This document shows positions 1-8,598 of a DNA stretch of 64,000 nt, one piece after another. Position 1 is the first letter of the stretch, and the number at the start of each line of letters is the position of its first letter. The notes beneath the pieces are model-generated. The model was not told where the DNA came from, did not search any database, and saw only the letters and a program-made list of their open reading frames with translations. Position numbers and translations under genes: made by a program. The DNA comes from an uncultured Bacteroidales bacterium (lineage in GTDB: Bacteria; Bacteroidota; Bacteroidia; Bacteroidales; Paludibacteraceae), in assembly GCA_902798965.1 (NCBI GenBank), contig CADBYS010000026.1, positions 18,193-82,192 of the forward strand, given 5' to 3'.

Positions 1-695
1 GCGTAGATGACATATACGAAATCCACCTTGCCGTCGTTGTTGTTGTCGTAGAGCGTGAAATCCACCTCATCGTCCACCAGTTCGCAAGCCTCCTTGATCA
101 TCTTCTCGGGATTCTTGTCATCACCGCTACTGTTGTTTTCTCCGTAATACTTGTAGTTGTTAGCCAGCGTGACAGGACCTACCACATCGAACACAGGTTT
201 GTACTGCCCGAACGAGGTCTCGCAGAAATACTTGCGCGCACTGCCTTCGGAGGTGATCGTAACGCGGCGACCCAGATCGTTGAATCCGCTGTAGCGACGG
301 GTATAATTCTCGCCGTTGATCATGGAGTCGATCTCGGCTTTAGCGGTCTGGAACTCCAGATTATTGAAGTTGACAAGGATGATCAATCCGCGCGGAGCGA
401 GGTTAAGCGCCGAGCCCATCTGCTCCTGCTTGATGCGGCGCGGGCTTTTCGCGCGACGTGCCTGCAGCTCCTCTTCCGAGGGAAGCGGAGTAGCCTGGTA
501 AGCACCGGCCTCATCGCGAACGAGCATGTCGCCGTCCTCATTGGTATAGTAATGATAATACTCATCACCGTGCAGAAAAGCTGTGACGGTCGTGCCATCC
601 GGCTGCGTGAGCGTCAGCGCTCCACGTCGGGCAGGTATAGCCTGCGCCGATATACATAGCGCGAAAAGCGCCAAAAGGGTTACTATGCGTTTCAT
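1..695 (-). CDS. M6-family secreted metalloprotease, N-terminal part (runs off left edge)
   Basis: Only about 231 N-terminal codons are inside the window, so the catalytic HExxH is not seen. The product starts with a signal peptide (MKRIVTLLALFALCISAQA). A propeptide-like segment follows, with QPDG, FLHGDE and an NEDGD stretch, and then the start of a catalytic domain. The stretch APRGLIILVNF...FDVVGPVTLANNYKYYG...DNNNDGKVDFVYV closely parallels the neighbouring protease at 720-2249, so the family call is by direct comparison within the window. Members are secreted zinc peptidases of the immune-inhibitor-A type. It lies 24 bp downstream of that protease on the same strand, so the two form a tandem pair. 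Unlike its neighbour, it keeps propeptide and protease in one chain. Confidence 0.8.
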   Translation of the reverse strand, partial: MKRIVTLLALFALCISAQAIPARRGALTLTQPDGTTVTAFLHGDEYYHYYTNEDGDMLVRDEAGAYQATPLPSEEELQARRAKSPRRIKQEQMGSALNLAPRGLIILVNFNNLEFQTAKAEIDSMINGENYTRRYSGFNDLGRRVTITSEGSARKYFCETSFGQYKPVFDVVGPVTLANNYKYYGENNSSGDDKNPEKMIKEACELVDDEVDFTLYDNNNDGKVDFVYVIY

Positions 696-719
696 GTGTA
701 TAACGTTATAATGAATTAT

Positions 720-2249
720 TTAATCTTCTTGCTTTATGCCCAGCAGGTTATATACTCCGCCGGGTGCAATGATAAGTACCTGCCCGTCGCGCAGGCACTT
801 GTGCACACTGCCGCTTTGCTCAACGGTCGGCAGGGCTGTTGGTGGTCCGGGATCAACAGTTGTCGTGTCGCCTCCGCGATAAGCAAACCGTACCACGCCG
901 GAGTCCATCGTTATCTGTTCAATAGCATGATCCGTGATACCCAGATACTCCGTAGCACCTTCGGGGAACAAATCGCCGGCTTTGCCTAAATAACCGTTAG
1001 CCGTATTGATGCTCGGGGTTAATCCGTCCGCCTCGATAATATCTACGCCTAAGTTATTCGGGTCATTATTTACCGTGTTCCCCGTCCACTTGGATGACTG
1101 ATAGTTGATACGTGTGAGCAGCATGCCGCTGCCGGGAACATCGATATCCCATCCGGTGCGTTGCCTGTTCTCGAGCAGATAGAACACTTTAGGATTAGGA
1201 TTCAGTCCATTCATGTTGTGCGTATCACTCTCGCTGATCAGGTACGCCTGATTGCTTGTCGCTATGTTCTCCAGTTGCAGATCGGCAGGATCGGTTATCA
1301 AGGTGGGTGTCAACCAACCCATATAGAACCGCTCGTAGGCTGAGTACGAGGGAGGAGTGTGCGTGTCGTTGTTGTACAAGCCGTAGCACATCACATCCCA
1401 ACTGCCTAAAAGTTTGTGTGTGGCGGTGCTGGTAGCGTACAAATCCGGCAGTCCCAACGCGTGACCAAACTCGTGGCAGGCAGTACCTATACCCGCTACG
1501 ACTGTGCGTTCAGCGGTCGTTAACAAAGCATCCAACTCGTTGCTGTACTCGCAAGCGGAGATATACTTGCCGTCGAAGTACCGAGAACTGCTACTGCTGC
1601 TTACGCTCCAGTAGGCCGGCCAAACAAGATTATCCCAATTAGTGATAAGGCTGTCGGTATAATCATTGGGTCTGTCGTTCGCCCCAAAACCCGCGTAGTA
1701 GATGTACACCAGGTCCACATTGCCGTCGTTATCGGAATCGTAGAGGGAGAAATCCACACTGTCGTTGACCAATGAGCAGGCTTCGCACACCATATTGCTG
1801 ATGTTTGTGCGGTTGTCGTTACCCGATCCGTAATATGCGTACCCTTGCGACAAGGTGACAGGTCCCACTACATCAAACTGCGGGCTGTATTGCCCCATTG
1901 ACTGATCGTAGAAGTACTGACGCAAGCTGCCCGTAGCGCCATCCTTCGTCCAGTTACGGCCGTTGAACATCGAATCGACATCCGCCATCGGCGTGGTGAA
2001 TGCAAAATCCGAGAAGCTGACCGTAATCAGCAGCACACGAGGTATGATCACTCGCTGACCGACAGACTGCCCGGCCATCGGAGCACGGCTGATACCGCCG
2101 ACAAGACTGCCGGGCTGCTCACCGTCCCTCTGCCGCGATGCCAAAGTCTCTTGCCACCCTGCCCACTTTGAGGGGTCACGGGGAGGGACTACAGCCGCAG
2201 CCGATAGTGAGACAAGAACAACCAATATCAGTACAAACGATCTGCGCAT
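720..2249 (-). CDS. M6-family secreted metalloprotease lacking its own propeptide
   Basis: A 509-residue secreted zinc protease. Residues 1-20 are a signal peptide. The zinc motif HEFGH is at about 259-263, followed by ALGLPD as in M6 peptidases. A DSDNDGNVD acidic loop near residue 171 resembles a calcium site. The C-terminus (LRDGQVLIIAPGGVYNLLG) resembles the short terminal sorting-type domains common on secreted Bacteroidales proteins, which fits the porQ gene in this window; export by T9SS is inference. The QPDG/FLxGDE propeptide of the sister protease (1-695) is absent here. It is found instead in the separate gene that ends 3 bp upstream. Substrate unknown. Confidence 0.85.
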   Translation of the reverse strand: MRRSFVLILVVLVSLSAAAVVPPRDPSKWAGWQETLASRQRDGEQPGSLVGGISRAPMAGQSVGQRVIIPRVLLITVSFSDFAFTTPMADVDSMFNGRNWTKDGATGSLRQYFYDQSMGQYSPQFDVVGPVTLSQGYAYYGSGNDNRTNISNMVCEACSLVNDSVDFSLYDSDNDGNVDLVYIYYAGFGANDRPNDYTDSLITNWDNLVWPAYWSVSSSSSSRYFDGKYISACEYSNELDALLTTAERTVVAGIGTACHEFGHALGLPDLYATSTATHKLLGSWDVMCYGLYNNDTHTPPSYSAYERFYMGWLTPTLITDPADLQLENIATSNQAYLISESDTHNMNGLNPNPKVFYLLENRQRTGWDIDVPGSGMLLTRINYQSSKWTGNTVNNDPNNLGVDIIEADGLTPSINTANGYLGKAGDLFPEGATEYLGITDHAIEQITMDSGVVRFAYRGGDTTTVDPGPPTALPTVEQSGSVHKCLRDGQVLIIAPGGVYNLLGIKQED

Positions 2250-2252
2250 AAT

Positions 2253-2618
2253 TTAGTTGTTTGCTTTTTTTACTCCATGTCGGTCCAGCCAGCGCTGCTC
2301 GCAAGCCTTGCGTCGGTCGGCGTCATGAGCCTGACGGCGTGTAACAACAGGCACAATCTTCTTTTCGCCATCGATCTTGCGTGTGCGGGACTTGCAGTAA
2401 CAGATCTTGCCGTTCTTGTCCTCCTGCACCTGCCAACCGTCGACGGTCATCATGAAATGCTTGCGCTCATCGCCACGCAGGAACACGTGCAGCGTATCAC
2501 CATCGGGCTGAACACGAACAATCACTCCCGGGTAAGCAGGTACGCGCGCCGGACCTTGAGCTTGTGCACCCAACGTGAGGGTGAACATTGCCATCAGTAT
2601 GAATAGTAATTTTTTCAT
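2253..2618 (-). CDS. Small secreted protein matching the propeptide of M6 proteases
   Basis: A 121-residue protein with a clear signal peptide (residues 1-20, ending AQAQ). Its middle carries QPDGDTLHVFLRGDERKHF followed by a DGW turn. This lines up with the N-terminal propeptide of the M6 protease at 1-695 (QPDG, FLHGDE, NEDGD). It ends in a basic tail with many Arg and Lys. It overlaps the mlaF stop by 4 bp (ATGA) and lies 3 bp ahead of the propeptide-less M6 protease. I infer a propeptide or chaperone-inhibitor made in trans for that protease. A one-base change that split an ancestral gene is the alternative, but the protease gene has its own signal peptide, which argues against recent damage. 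Confidence 0.7.
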   Translation of the reverse strand: MKKLLFILMAMFTLTLGAQAQGPARVPAYPGVIVRVQPDGDTLHVFLRGDERKHFMMTVDGWQVQEDKNGKICYCKSRTRKIDGEKKIVPVVTRRQAHDADRRKACEQRWLDRHGVKKANN

Positions 2619-3376
2619 TGTTTATGAACTTTTTGTATTTCTTTGTATAGTTCGGAGGCAAATACGAAGTTATTCAGTGCCTCGTTGTCCGCGTGGAAGA
2701 TATCATAACGCGAACCCTGCCACTCCTTCTTGCCGCCCTTGAGGAAGATGATATTGTCGCCCACCTCCATGATGGAGTTCATATCGTGGGTGTTCACCAC
2801 CGTGCAGATGTTATATTCGCGGGTTATATCCTGTATCAGTCGGTCGATCACCAGCGAGGTCTGCGGATCCAAGCCCGAGTTCGGTTCGTCGCAGAACAGA
2901 TACTTCGGATTGAGCGCAATAGCCCTGGCAATAGCCACACGCTTCTGCATTCCTCCGGAAATCTCCGATGGCATCAAGTCGCGTGCGTGCGGGGCTATCT
3001 GCACGCGGTCGAGGCAGAACAATGCCCGTTCGCGCATCTCTTGCTCGCTCATGTGCCCGAACATCTGCATTGGGAAGAGCACATTCTCCGTTACCGTGAG
3101 CGAGTCGAACAACGCCGAGCCCTGGAACAGCACGCCCACCTCACGATGCAACATCCGCACCTCATCTTCTTTCATGTTCGGCAAGTTACGGCCATCGTAC
3201 TCTATCCTGCCCGAGTTGATAGTGTGGATGCCTATCAACGATTTGAGCAGTACCGTCTTGCCGCTACCCGACTGACCGATGATCATGTTCACCTTGCCAT
3301 CTTCGAAGGTGGCGCTGACATGATCAAGAACCAGTTGCTCGTCAAACGATTTTACTATGTCTATAGCCTGTATCAT
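2615..3376 (-). CDS. mlaF: MlaF-like ABC transporter ATP-binding protein
   Basis: A 253-residue ATPase with Walker A GQSGSGKT at 34-41, an ABC signature (ISGGMQKR), Walker B (YLFCDEPNSGLD) and the switch histidine in NTHD. The NSGLDP form and partnership with the MlaE permease 47 bp upstream identify the Mla/Mce phospholipid-transport family. In that family MlaFE moves lipids across the inner membrane to maintain outer-membrane asymmetry. No MCE-domain MlaD is adjacent. The short gap to mlaE is filled by degenerate CTTTCAC repeats. The stop overlaps the next gene (ATGA), which couples it to the secreted propeptide-like protein. Confidence 0.9.
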   Translation of the reverse strand: MIQAIDIVKSFDEQLVLDHVSATFEDGKVNMIIGQSGSGKTVLLKSLIGIHTINSGRIEYDGRNLPNMKEDEVRMLHREVGVLFQGSALFDSLTVTENVLFPMQMFGHMSEQEMRERALFCLDRVQIAPHARDLMPSEISGGMQKRVAIARAIALNPKYLFCDEPNSGLDPQTSLVIDRLIQDITREYNICTVVNTHDMNSIMEVGDNIIFLKGGKKEWQGSRYDIFHADNEALNNFVFASELYKEIQKVHKQ

Positions 3377-3423
3377 CTGTTCCTTTCACCTTTCACTTTT
3401 CACCTTTCATCTTTCACTTCCCC
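3377..3423. repeat. Degenerate CTTTCAC/CACTTTT array between mlaE and mlaF
   Basis: The 47-bp spacer consists almost only of imperfect 7-9 bp units of the type CTTTCAC, CACTTTT and CACCTTT. Read on the coding strand, it gives repeated GTGAAAG, so some copies could act as weak ribosome-binding purine runs for mlaF. It is one of several such arrays in this window. Confidence 0.7.
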
Positions 3424-4155
3424 CTACAGCAGCAATCGCGACAGCACGAGATCCAACAACAAGATGATAATATTCGAGTTCACCACAGCGTTGGTGGACG
3501 CACGACCAACCTCCAGCGCGCCGCCGCGCACGGTATAGCCGTAGTACGCCGACAGCGACGTGATGACGTAGGCAAAGAACAGCGACTTGATGATTCCGTA
3601 CCACACAAAGTACGGATTGAAGGCGTACTGCACACCTACCAGATAATCCGCCACGGTGATGATATCCGTGAACGCACCTACTGCCCATCCGCCTACCAGA
3701 CCTATCGCCGTGGACATGATAACCAACATCGGCATCATGAACATGAATGCCAGGATCTTGGGCAGGATAAGATAGTTGGCAGAGTTCACACCCATAATCT
3801 CCATCGCATCAATCTGCTCCGTTATACGCATCGAGCCTATCTCCGAAGCGATGTTCGAGCCTACCTTACCCGCCAATATCAGGCAGAGGATGGTCGATGA
3901 GAACTCGAGCAGCAGGGTCTCGCGGGTCAGCAAGCCCACGATATAGGTAGGCAAGAACGGGTTCTCGGTATTGATCTTTGCCTGAATGGTAAGGATGGCA
4001 CCGATAAACAGCGATATGACAATCACGATAGGCAAGGATTGCAAACCCTGCTTCTCCAACTCGCGGCTGAACTGCTTCCAGAACATCCTTTGCCGGTCAG
4101 GCAGACGGAACACGCGAGCCATCAATATCCAATATTCGCCAAAATGCTTAATCAT
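3424..4155 (-). CDS. mlaE: MlaE-like ABC transporter permease
   Basis: A 243-residue inner-membrane protein of the MlaE/YrbE family. Conserved features visible are LARETLL-like (GLLTRETLLLEFSS), AGKVGSNIASEIGSMRITEQIDAMEIMG, and several long hydrophobic segments. The EIGSMRITEQIDA motif is diagnostic of the family. It forms the membrane pore with the MlaF ATPase encoded just downstream. Its ATG follows the radA stop directly (TAGATG), so it is translationally linked to radA. Confidence 0.9.
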   Translation of the reverse strand: MIKHFGEYWILMARVFRLPDRQRMFWKQFSRELEKQGLQSLPIVIVISLFIGAILTIQAKINTENPFLPTYIVGLLTRETLLLEFSSTILCLILAGKVGSNIASEIGSMRITEQIDAMEIMGVNSANYLILPKILAFMFMMPMLVIMSTAIGLVGGWAVGAFTDIITVADYLVGVQYAFNPYFVWYGIIKSLFFAYVITSLSAYYGYTVRGGALEVGRASTNAVVNSNIIILLLDLVLSRLLL

Positions 4156-5505
4156 CTAACTTTGCTTAAATAACAGCCGCACCGCCTCCGTCACGCGCGC
4201 AACTTCCACGATCTGTATCCCTTTGACAGGCTGATGTTTTTGTCCGGCGGGGATGAGGATACGCGAGAACCCGAGTTTGCGCGCTTCGCTTATCCGCTGG
4301 TCGATGCGGTTCACGGGACGTATCTCGCCCGCCAGGCCAACCTCGCCGGTCATGCAACAATCAGTGGGCAAGGCAATATCCATCGACGATGAGAGCACCG
4401 CCACCAACACCGCCAGGTCGATTGCCGGATCGTTCACGCGCAGGCCGCCGGCGATGTTCAGGAACACATCTTTCTGCAGCAGCTTGAATCCTATACGTTT
4501 CTCCAGCACGGCCAGCAACATATTCAGTCGGCGGGAATCAAAGCCGGTGGACGAACGTTGCGGCGTTCCGTAAGCCGCCGATGAGGTCAGCGCCTGCACT
4601 TCAATCAGTAACGGGCGCACACCTTCCACGGCTACGGCTATCGAGATGCCCGACAGTCCCTCACGGTTCGAACTGAGCAGTAACTCCGAGGGGTTGGTCA
4701 CCTCGCGCAATCCGTCCTGCTGCATCTCGAAGATGCCTATCTCCGATGTAGAACCGAAGCGGTTCTTTTGCGCCCGGAGTACGCGGTACATATAGTGCTG
4801 GTCGCCCTCGAACTGCAACACGGTATCCACTATATGCTCCAGCACCTTAGGTCCGGCAAGCGAACCTTCCTTGGTGATATGTCCCACGATGATGAACGGC
4901 GTGTTCGTCTCTTTGGCAAACTGCAAGATACGCGCCGCACACTCACGGACTTGCGACAGCGAACCGATAGTAGCCTCTATCGCCTCGGTGCCGATGGTCT
5001 GAATGGAGTCAACAACCACAATCTCGGGCTTGAGCGCCTTGGCATGTTCCAGTATCTTCTCCAGCGAGGTCTCTGCTACGATGTACAGGTTCTCGGGATT
5101 ACCCGCGATGCGTTCGCTGCGCAGCTTGATCTGCTTCACCGACTCTTCGCCGCTGGCATATAAGGTGGTAGTAGCCCCCAATTGCATCAACACCTGCAAC
5201 GCCAGGGTCGATTTGCCTATACCCGGCTCGCCGCCTAACAGCACCAGTGATCCGGGCACTAATCCTCCGCCTAACACGCGGTTCAACTCCGCGCAATGCA
5301 TATCGAGGCGTTGGTCTTCCTGAACGCTTACGTCTTGCAGTTTCTGCACCTTCGAATCACTGCGCTGGCGCACACCTTTGCTCTTCTCGGCCACACTCAC
5401 CTCTTCCACAAACGTGCCCCACTCGCCGCACACAGGGCAACGGCCTAACATCTGCGGGGATGTTGCTCCGCAGCTACTGCACGTATATGTTACCGTTGCT
5501 TTCAT
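4156..5505 (-). CDS. radA: DNA repair protein RadA (Sms)
   Basis: A 449-residue RecA-like ATPase acting in recombination and branch migration. Seen in order: an N-terminal C4 zinc finger (CSSCG...CPVCG), Walker A (GGEPGIGKST), the RadA-specific KNRFG motif, and a C-terminal Lon-like domain with FLNIAGGLRVNDPAIDLA. I chose the ATG at 5505 because it overlaps the rnz stop as ATGA and starts MKATVTYTCSSCG, the usual RadA N-terminus. The frame is open for six more codons upstream, but those would overlap rnz further. The operon continues into mlaE. Confidence 0.95.
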   Translation of the reverse strand: MKATVTYTCSSCGATSPQMLGRCPVCGEWGTFVEEVSVAEKSKGVRQRSDSKVQKLQDVSVQEDQRLDMHCAELNRVLGGGLVPGSLVLLGGEPGIGKSTLALQVLMQLGATTTLYASGEESVKQIKLRSERIAGNPENLYIVAETSLEKILEHAKALKPEIVVVDSIQTIGTEAIEATIGSLSQVRECAARILQFAKETNTPFIIVGHITKEGSLAGPKVLEHIVDTVLQFEGDQHYMYRVLRAQKNRFGSTSEIGIFEMQQDGLREVTNPSELLLSSNREGLSGISIAVAVEGVRPLLIEVQALTSSAAYGTPQRSSTGFDSRRLNMLLAVLEKRIGFKLLQKDVFLNIAGGLRVNDPAIDLAVLVAVLSSSMDIALPTDCCMTGEVGLAGEIRPVNRIDQRISEARKLGFSRILIPAGQKHQPVKGIQIVEVARVTEAVRLLFKQS

Positions 5506-6284
5506 ATCGTATAGGTGTGGCACTCTTTGGCCATAATGGTGTTCTCAAACACTTGTTTCGCCTCGCTCAGGAACACGCTGTGATCGTCCACCCGTGCCGA
5601 GTAATGACCGATGATAAGTTGCTCTACATGAGCCTTTTGGGCAATGGTTGCAGCTTCTTTAGCCGTCGAGTGCATCGTTCCTTTGCAGCGATCGGCATAC
5701 TCCTCGATGTACGTCGATTCGTGGAAAAGAGTTTGCACGCCTTCGATGAGCGGAATAATCGTTTCCGTATATTTGGTATCCGAGCAGTAGGCGTAACGTT
5801 TAATAGGCTCCTTGTCGCGATGATGCTCGGTGAACAGGAATCCGCAAGTAGGCACCTTGTGCTTCAAGGGGATGGTGGTTACGGTGAGTGTTCTGTCCTC
5901 GAATATCACTTCGCTCTTGCGCGGATTGATGGTGTGAAAGATCACCTCGTACGACATTCCCTCGCAGTGATAATCGAGCCAGGGTTGGAGAAGTTTCTCC
6001 AGATCGGCCGGCGCATAAATATGCAAGGGCTGCGTTCTGCCCATCATGCCAAAGGTGGAGATGAGACCTATCAATCCGAAGCAATGATCGCCATGAAGAT
6101 GGGAGATGAAGATGTTGTACAGTCGGGCTGTTTTCAATGCCATCCTGCGGAACCATATCTGACTCCCTTCGCCACAATCGATCATGAACGACTTGTCACA
6201 CAACTCCAGCACCTGACAAGCAGGCGAGTTCTGGAATGTGGGCAAGGCGCTGCCGCAGCCTAATATGTGTAACTCATTGTTCAC
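5502..6284 (-). CDS. rnz: Ribonuclease Z
   Basis: A 260-residue metallo-beta-lactamase-fold nuclease that matures tRNA 3' ends. HLHGDH, the HxHxDH zinc motif, is at 62-67. ELHILGCGSALP opens the fold, YCSDT and HESTY mark later metal or active-site loops, and GHYSAR is the usual C-terminal motif. It is somewhat short for RNase Z (about 300) but both ends look complete. The start is GTG at 6284; no in-frame ATG fits the conserved N-terminus. It overlaps radA by 4 bp. Confidence 0.9.
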   Translation of the reverse strand: MNNELHILGCGSALPTFQNSPACQVLELCDKSFMIDCGEGSQIWFRRMALKTARLYNIFISHLHGDHCFGLIGLISTFGMMGRTQPLHIYAPADLEKLLQPWLDYHCEGMSYEVIFHTINPRKSEVIFEDRTLTVTTIPLKHKVPTCGFLFTEHHRDKEPIKRYAYCSDTKYTETIIPLIEGVQTLFHESTYIEEYADRCKGTMHSTAKEAATIAQKAHVEQLIIGHYSARVDDHSVFLSEAKQVFENTIMAKECHTYTI

Positions 6285-6332
6285 TATTTTTTTGTGTTTT
6301 CTGTTGGCTTCTTTGCTTTTTCGTTTCGGTCA

Positions 6333-6347
6333 TTATGGTCACCATAA
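6333..6347. promoter_or_regulatory. Perfect dyad upstream of rnz
   Basis: TTATGGT-C-ACCATAA is a perfect 7-bp dyad with a one-base centre, located about 50 bp upstream of the rnz start in the 121-bp gap after the DnaQ-like gene. The tiny centre suits a dimeric repressor operator better than an RNA hairpin. No TAnnTTTG promoter was found beside it, so its role is open. Confidence 0.3.
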
Positions 6348-6405
6348 CTCCCTCACCGGAAAACACAAATAAGCTCAACATAAATCCCCAAAAAGGATTA
6401 CCCTT

Positions 6406-7212
6406 TCAGCGTGATGCTAATCGTTGTTGCAGTTTGATGTTCGCTATCACGTTCTTGGTGTACTGCGGGAAGTCACCGCTAATGATCCAGCCATAGTACC
6501 CCGGATCGCGAACCAAAACATCACTGACCGGCACGTCCTTATACTTGCCAAAGGTAAATACCACTCGTCCCTTGTCGTTGTACGCCAGTCTGCCTGCCAG
6601 GTCAGCGAACTTCTGTGCCGGTGCTGAGTACTGCGCCAGCCCTTCTACGGTATCCGGCAGGTCAGGATAACGCTCCGTTTGCGCCAGAAGCACTTCGAGC
6701 GTAGCCAGCGTATCGGCGTTCGCCGAGTGAGCATCCTCCAACGTCTTGCCGCAATAGAAGGCGTAAGCAGCCGACAACGTACGTTGCTCCTTGCGCGTGA
6801 AGATGGTGAACACATCAATCATCTTCCGGTTCATGATATCAAACTCCACTCCTGCGCGCAACATTTCCTCGCCCAGCAAGGGGATATCAAAGTGATTGGA
6901 GTTGTAGCCGGCAATGTCGGCGCCCTCAAATACGGCAGCCACCTCCTTGGCAATCTCGCTGAATGTGGGGCAGTCCTTCACATCCTCATCGTAGATGCCA
7001 TGAACAGCCGAAGCCTGCTCGGGGATATGCATCGTTGTCTCCAAGCCCATAGCATCGATGATAGTAGGACGAACACGAAAGGTCTTACCTTCCTTCGTGC
7101 CGTTGGGGAAGAGTTTGCAATACGACAGCTCAACAACCCTATCCTTGGCGATATTGACGCCCGTCGTCTCCAGATCAAAGAAGACGAGCGGGCGACTTAA
7201 TTGTAACTTCAT
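6406..7212 (-). CDS. DnaQ-like DEDDh 3'-5' exonuclease
   Basis: A 268-residue exonuclease of the Pol III epsilon superfamily. The first catalytic motif is FFDLETTG near residue 12, the second GYNSNHFDIPLL, and the third HSANAD with the DEDDh histidine. The C-terminal 70 residues (FTFGKYKDVPV...YYGWIISGDFP) match the small domain found behind many bacterial DnaQ-like nucleases such as exonuclease X types. It sits 12 bp downstream of dnaN, which supports a replication or repair role. Whether it is the Pol III proofreading subunit or a separate nuclease cannot be settled here. Confidence 0.88.
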   Translation of the reverse strand: MKLQLSRPLVFFDLETTGVNIAKDRVVELSYCKLFPNGTKEGKTFRVRPTIIDAMGLETTMHIPEQASAVHGIYDEDVKDCPTFSEIAKEVAAVFEGADIAGYNSNHFDIPLLGEEMLRAGVEFDIMNRKMIDVFTIFTRKEQRTLSAAYAFYCGKTLEDAHSANADTLATLEVLLAQTERYPDLPDTVEGLAQYSAPAQKFADLAGRLAYNDKGRVVFTFGKYKDVPVSDVLVRDPGYYGWIISGDFPQYTKNVIANIKLQQRLASR

Positions 7213-7224
7213 CTCGCAAACTTG

Positions 7225-8352
7225 TTAGTCATTGAGTAACATGGGCATCAACAACATCAGCAACTCTTCACCTTCCTTGTTCTCAGCAGGCAAGAGCAAT
7301 CCTGCGCGAGCGGGATCGGCGAGCTTGAGCATCACCTCATCGCTCTCGATCGTACCGAGCAGCTCGTTGAGGAACGGAGCCTTGAAGCCGATAGCCATCG
7401 GAGTGCCGCTATACGAGCAGACAAGCTTCTCCTCGGCAGATGTCGAGAAATCGATATCTTGCGACGAAACGGTTACGCTGTTCTCAGCCAGAGCCAGACG
7501 GATAAGAGCTGTACCTGCGTTAGCGAAGACAGCCACACGCTTGCAAGCCGACAAGAGCGTTGCACGGTCGATGGTCATGATGTTCGTGTTGTTCTGCGGG
7601 ATAACGGCATTGTAGTTGGGATAACGGCCGTCAATCAGTCGGCAGATGATCTCCGTGCTTGCAAAGTTAAACAACACATTGCGAGCGCCAAAACGGATAT
7701 TCACCTCGTTCTCATCCTTGGCGAGCACGTTCTTGAGCAAGTTAGCGGGTTTCTTGGGCAAGATGAAACTTGCAGGCTCATCTACATGGATAGATGAGTT
7801 GGAATAACGTACCAAGCGGTGTGCGTCGGTGGCCACCAAAGTAGCTTTCTCGGGAGTCAGGTCGAAGAATATACCATTCATTACCGGACGGAGCTCGTCG
7901 TCAGCTGTGCATGAAACGGTCTTGGAGATAGCATCCAGCAGCAGCGCCGATGACATGGTGAACGCGTGGCTATCAGCCTCTGCCTCAAACGGCACCTGCG
8001 GATATTCGGCGCCATTAACACCTACTACGGAATACTCACCGTTGAGCGAAGAGATGGTCATGCCGAAGTTCTGCTCGTCGATAACGAAGGTAAGAGGAAC
8101 CTCCGGGAACTGCTTGAAAGTCTCAATCAGAATCTTAGCGCCAAAAGCTACCAAGCCCGAACCTTCAGCCTCATCCACCTCCATCGAGGTGCGGATAGTG
8201 GTCTCTCCATCAGAAGCCGTCAACGACAACTTGTTCCCTTCCAACTGGAACAGGATATCCTCCAAAATAGGAAGAGAGTTCTTACTTCCAATAACACGGC
8301 TCACAGCCTGAAGTTGGTTGAACAACCGTGTACTTGTTACTTGAAATTTCAT
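7225..8352 (-). CDS. dnaN: DNA polymerase III beta subunit (sliding clamp)
   Basis: A 375-residue clamp, full length for the family. It starts MKFQVTSTRLFNQL and shows the usual three-domain repeats, with NSLPILEDILFQL, VDGRYPNYNAVIP and a hydrophobic C-terminus (LLMLLMPMLL). It encircles DNA and tethers Pol III and other proteins. It heads the run dnaN, dnaQ-like, rnz, radA, mla. A promoter is seen about 110 bp upstream. It is not next to dnaA. Confidence 0.96.
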   Translation of the reverse strand: MKFQVTSTRLFNQLQAVSRVIGSKNSLPILEDILFQLEGNKLSLTASDGETTIRTSMEVDEAEGSGLVAFGAKILIETFKQFPEVPLTFVIDEQNFGMTISSLNGEYSVVGVNGAEYPQVPFEAEADSHAFTMSSALLLDAISKTVSCTADDELRPVMNGIFFDLTPEKATLVATDAHRLVRYSNSSIHVDEPASFILPKKPANLLKNVLAKDENEVNIRFGARNVLFNFASTEIICRLIDGRYPNYNAVIPQNNTNIMTIDRATLLSACKRVAVFANAGTALIRLALAENSVTVSSQDIDFSTSAEEKLVCSYSGTPMAIGFKAPFLNELLGTIESDEVMLKLADPARAGLLLPAENKEGEELLMLLMPMLLND

Positions 8353-8460
8353 AAGCGTATACGTTTTTATGTTTTTGTTTCATCCAATAATCACCCCTTC
8401 CGATCGGACATAAATCGACAAAAGGGGGCAATATAGTGCGCATTTTTTACTACGCGCCTA

Positions 8461-8492
8461 CAAAGATACAATTTTTTTTTGACTTTTGCAAG
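8461..8492 (-). promoter_or_regulatory. Bacteroidota-type promoter for dnaN
   Basis: On the minus strand, TATCTTTG (8461-8468) matches the TAnnTTTG -7 element. A TTGC (8489-8492) lies 20 bp upstream at the -33 position. The predicted start is near 8456, which gives a leader of about 100 nt before dnaN. Confidence 0.65.
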
Positions 8493-8507
8493 AATTATGC
8501 CATAAAA

Positions 8508-8539
8508 TTTGCATAAATGGCTTTTTTTTTGTAATTTTG
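8508..8539 (+). promoter_or_regulatory. Bacteroidota-type promoter for murI
   Basis: TTTG (8508-8511), 20 bp spacer, then TAATTTTG (8532-8539). Both elements match the Bacteroidota sigma consensus. The predicted start near 8544 gives a leader of about 55 nt. It is divergent to the dnaN promoter, with the two cores 15 bp apart. Confidence 0.75.
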
Positions 8540-8598
8540 CAGCGTTTTACTGAAAAAGTAAGGTTTTTGTCGTTTAATTTTCGACTTTTTTGACTGAT

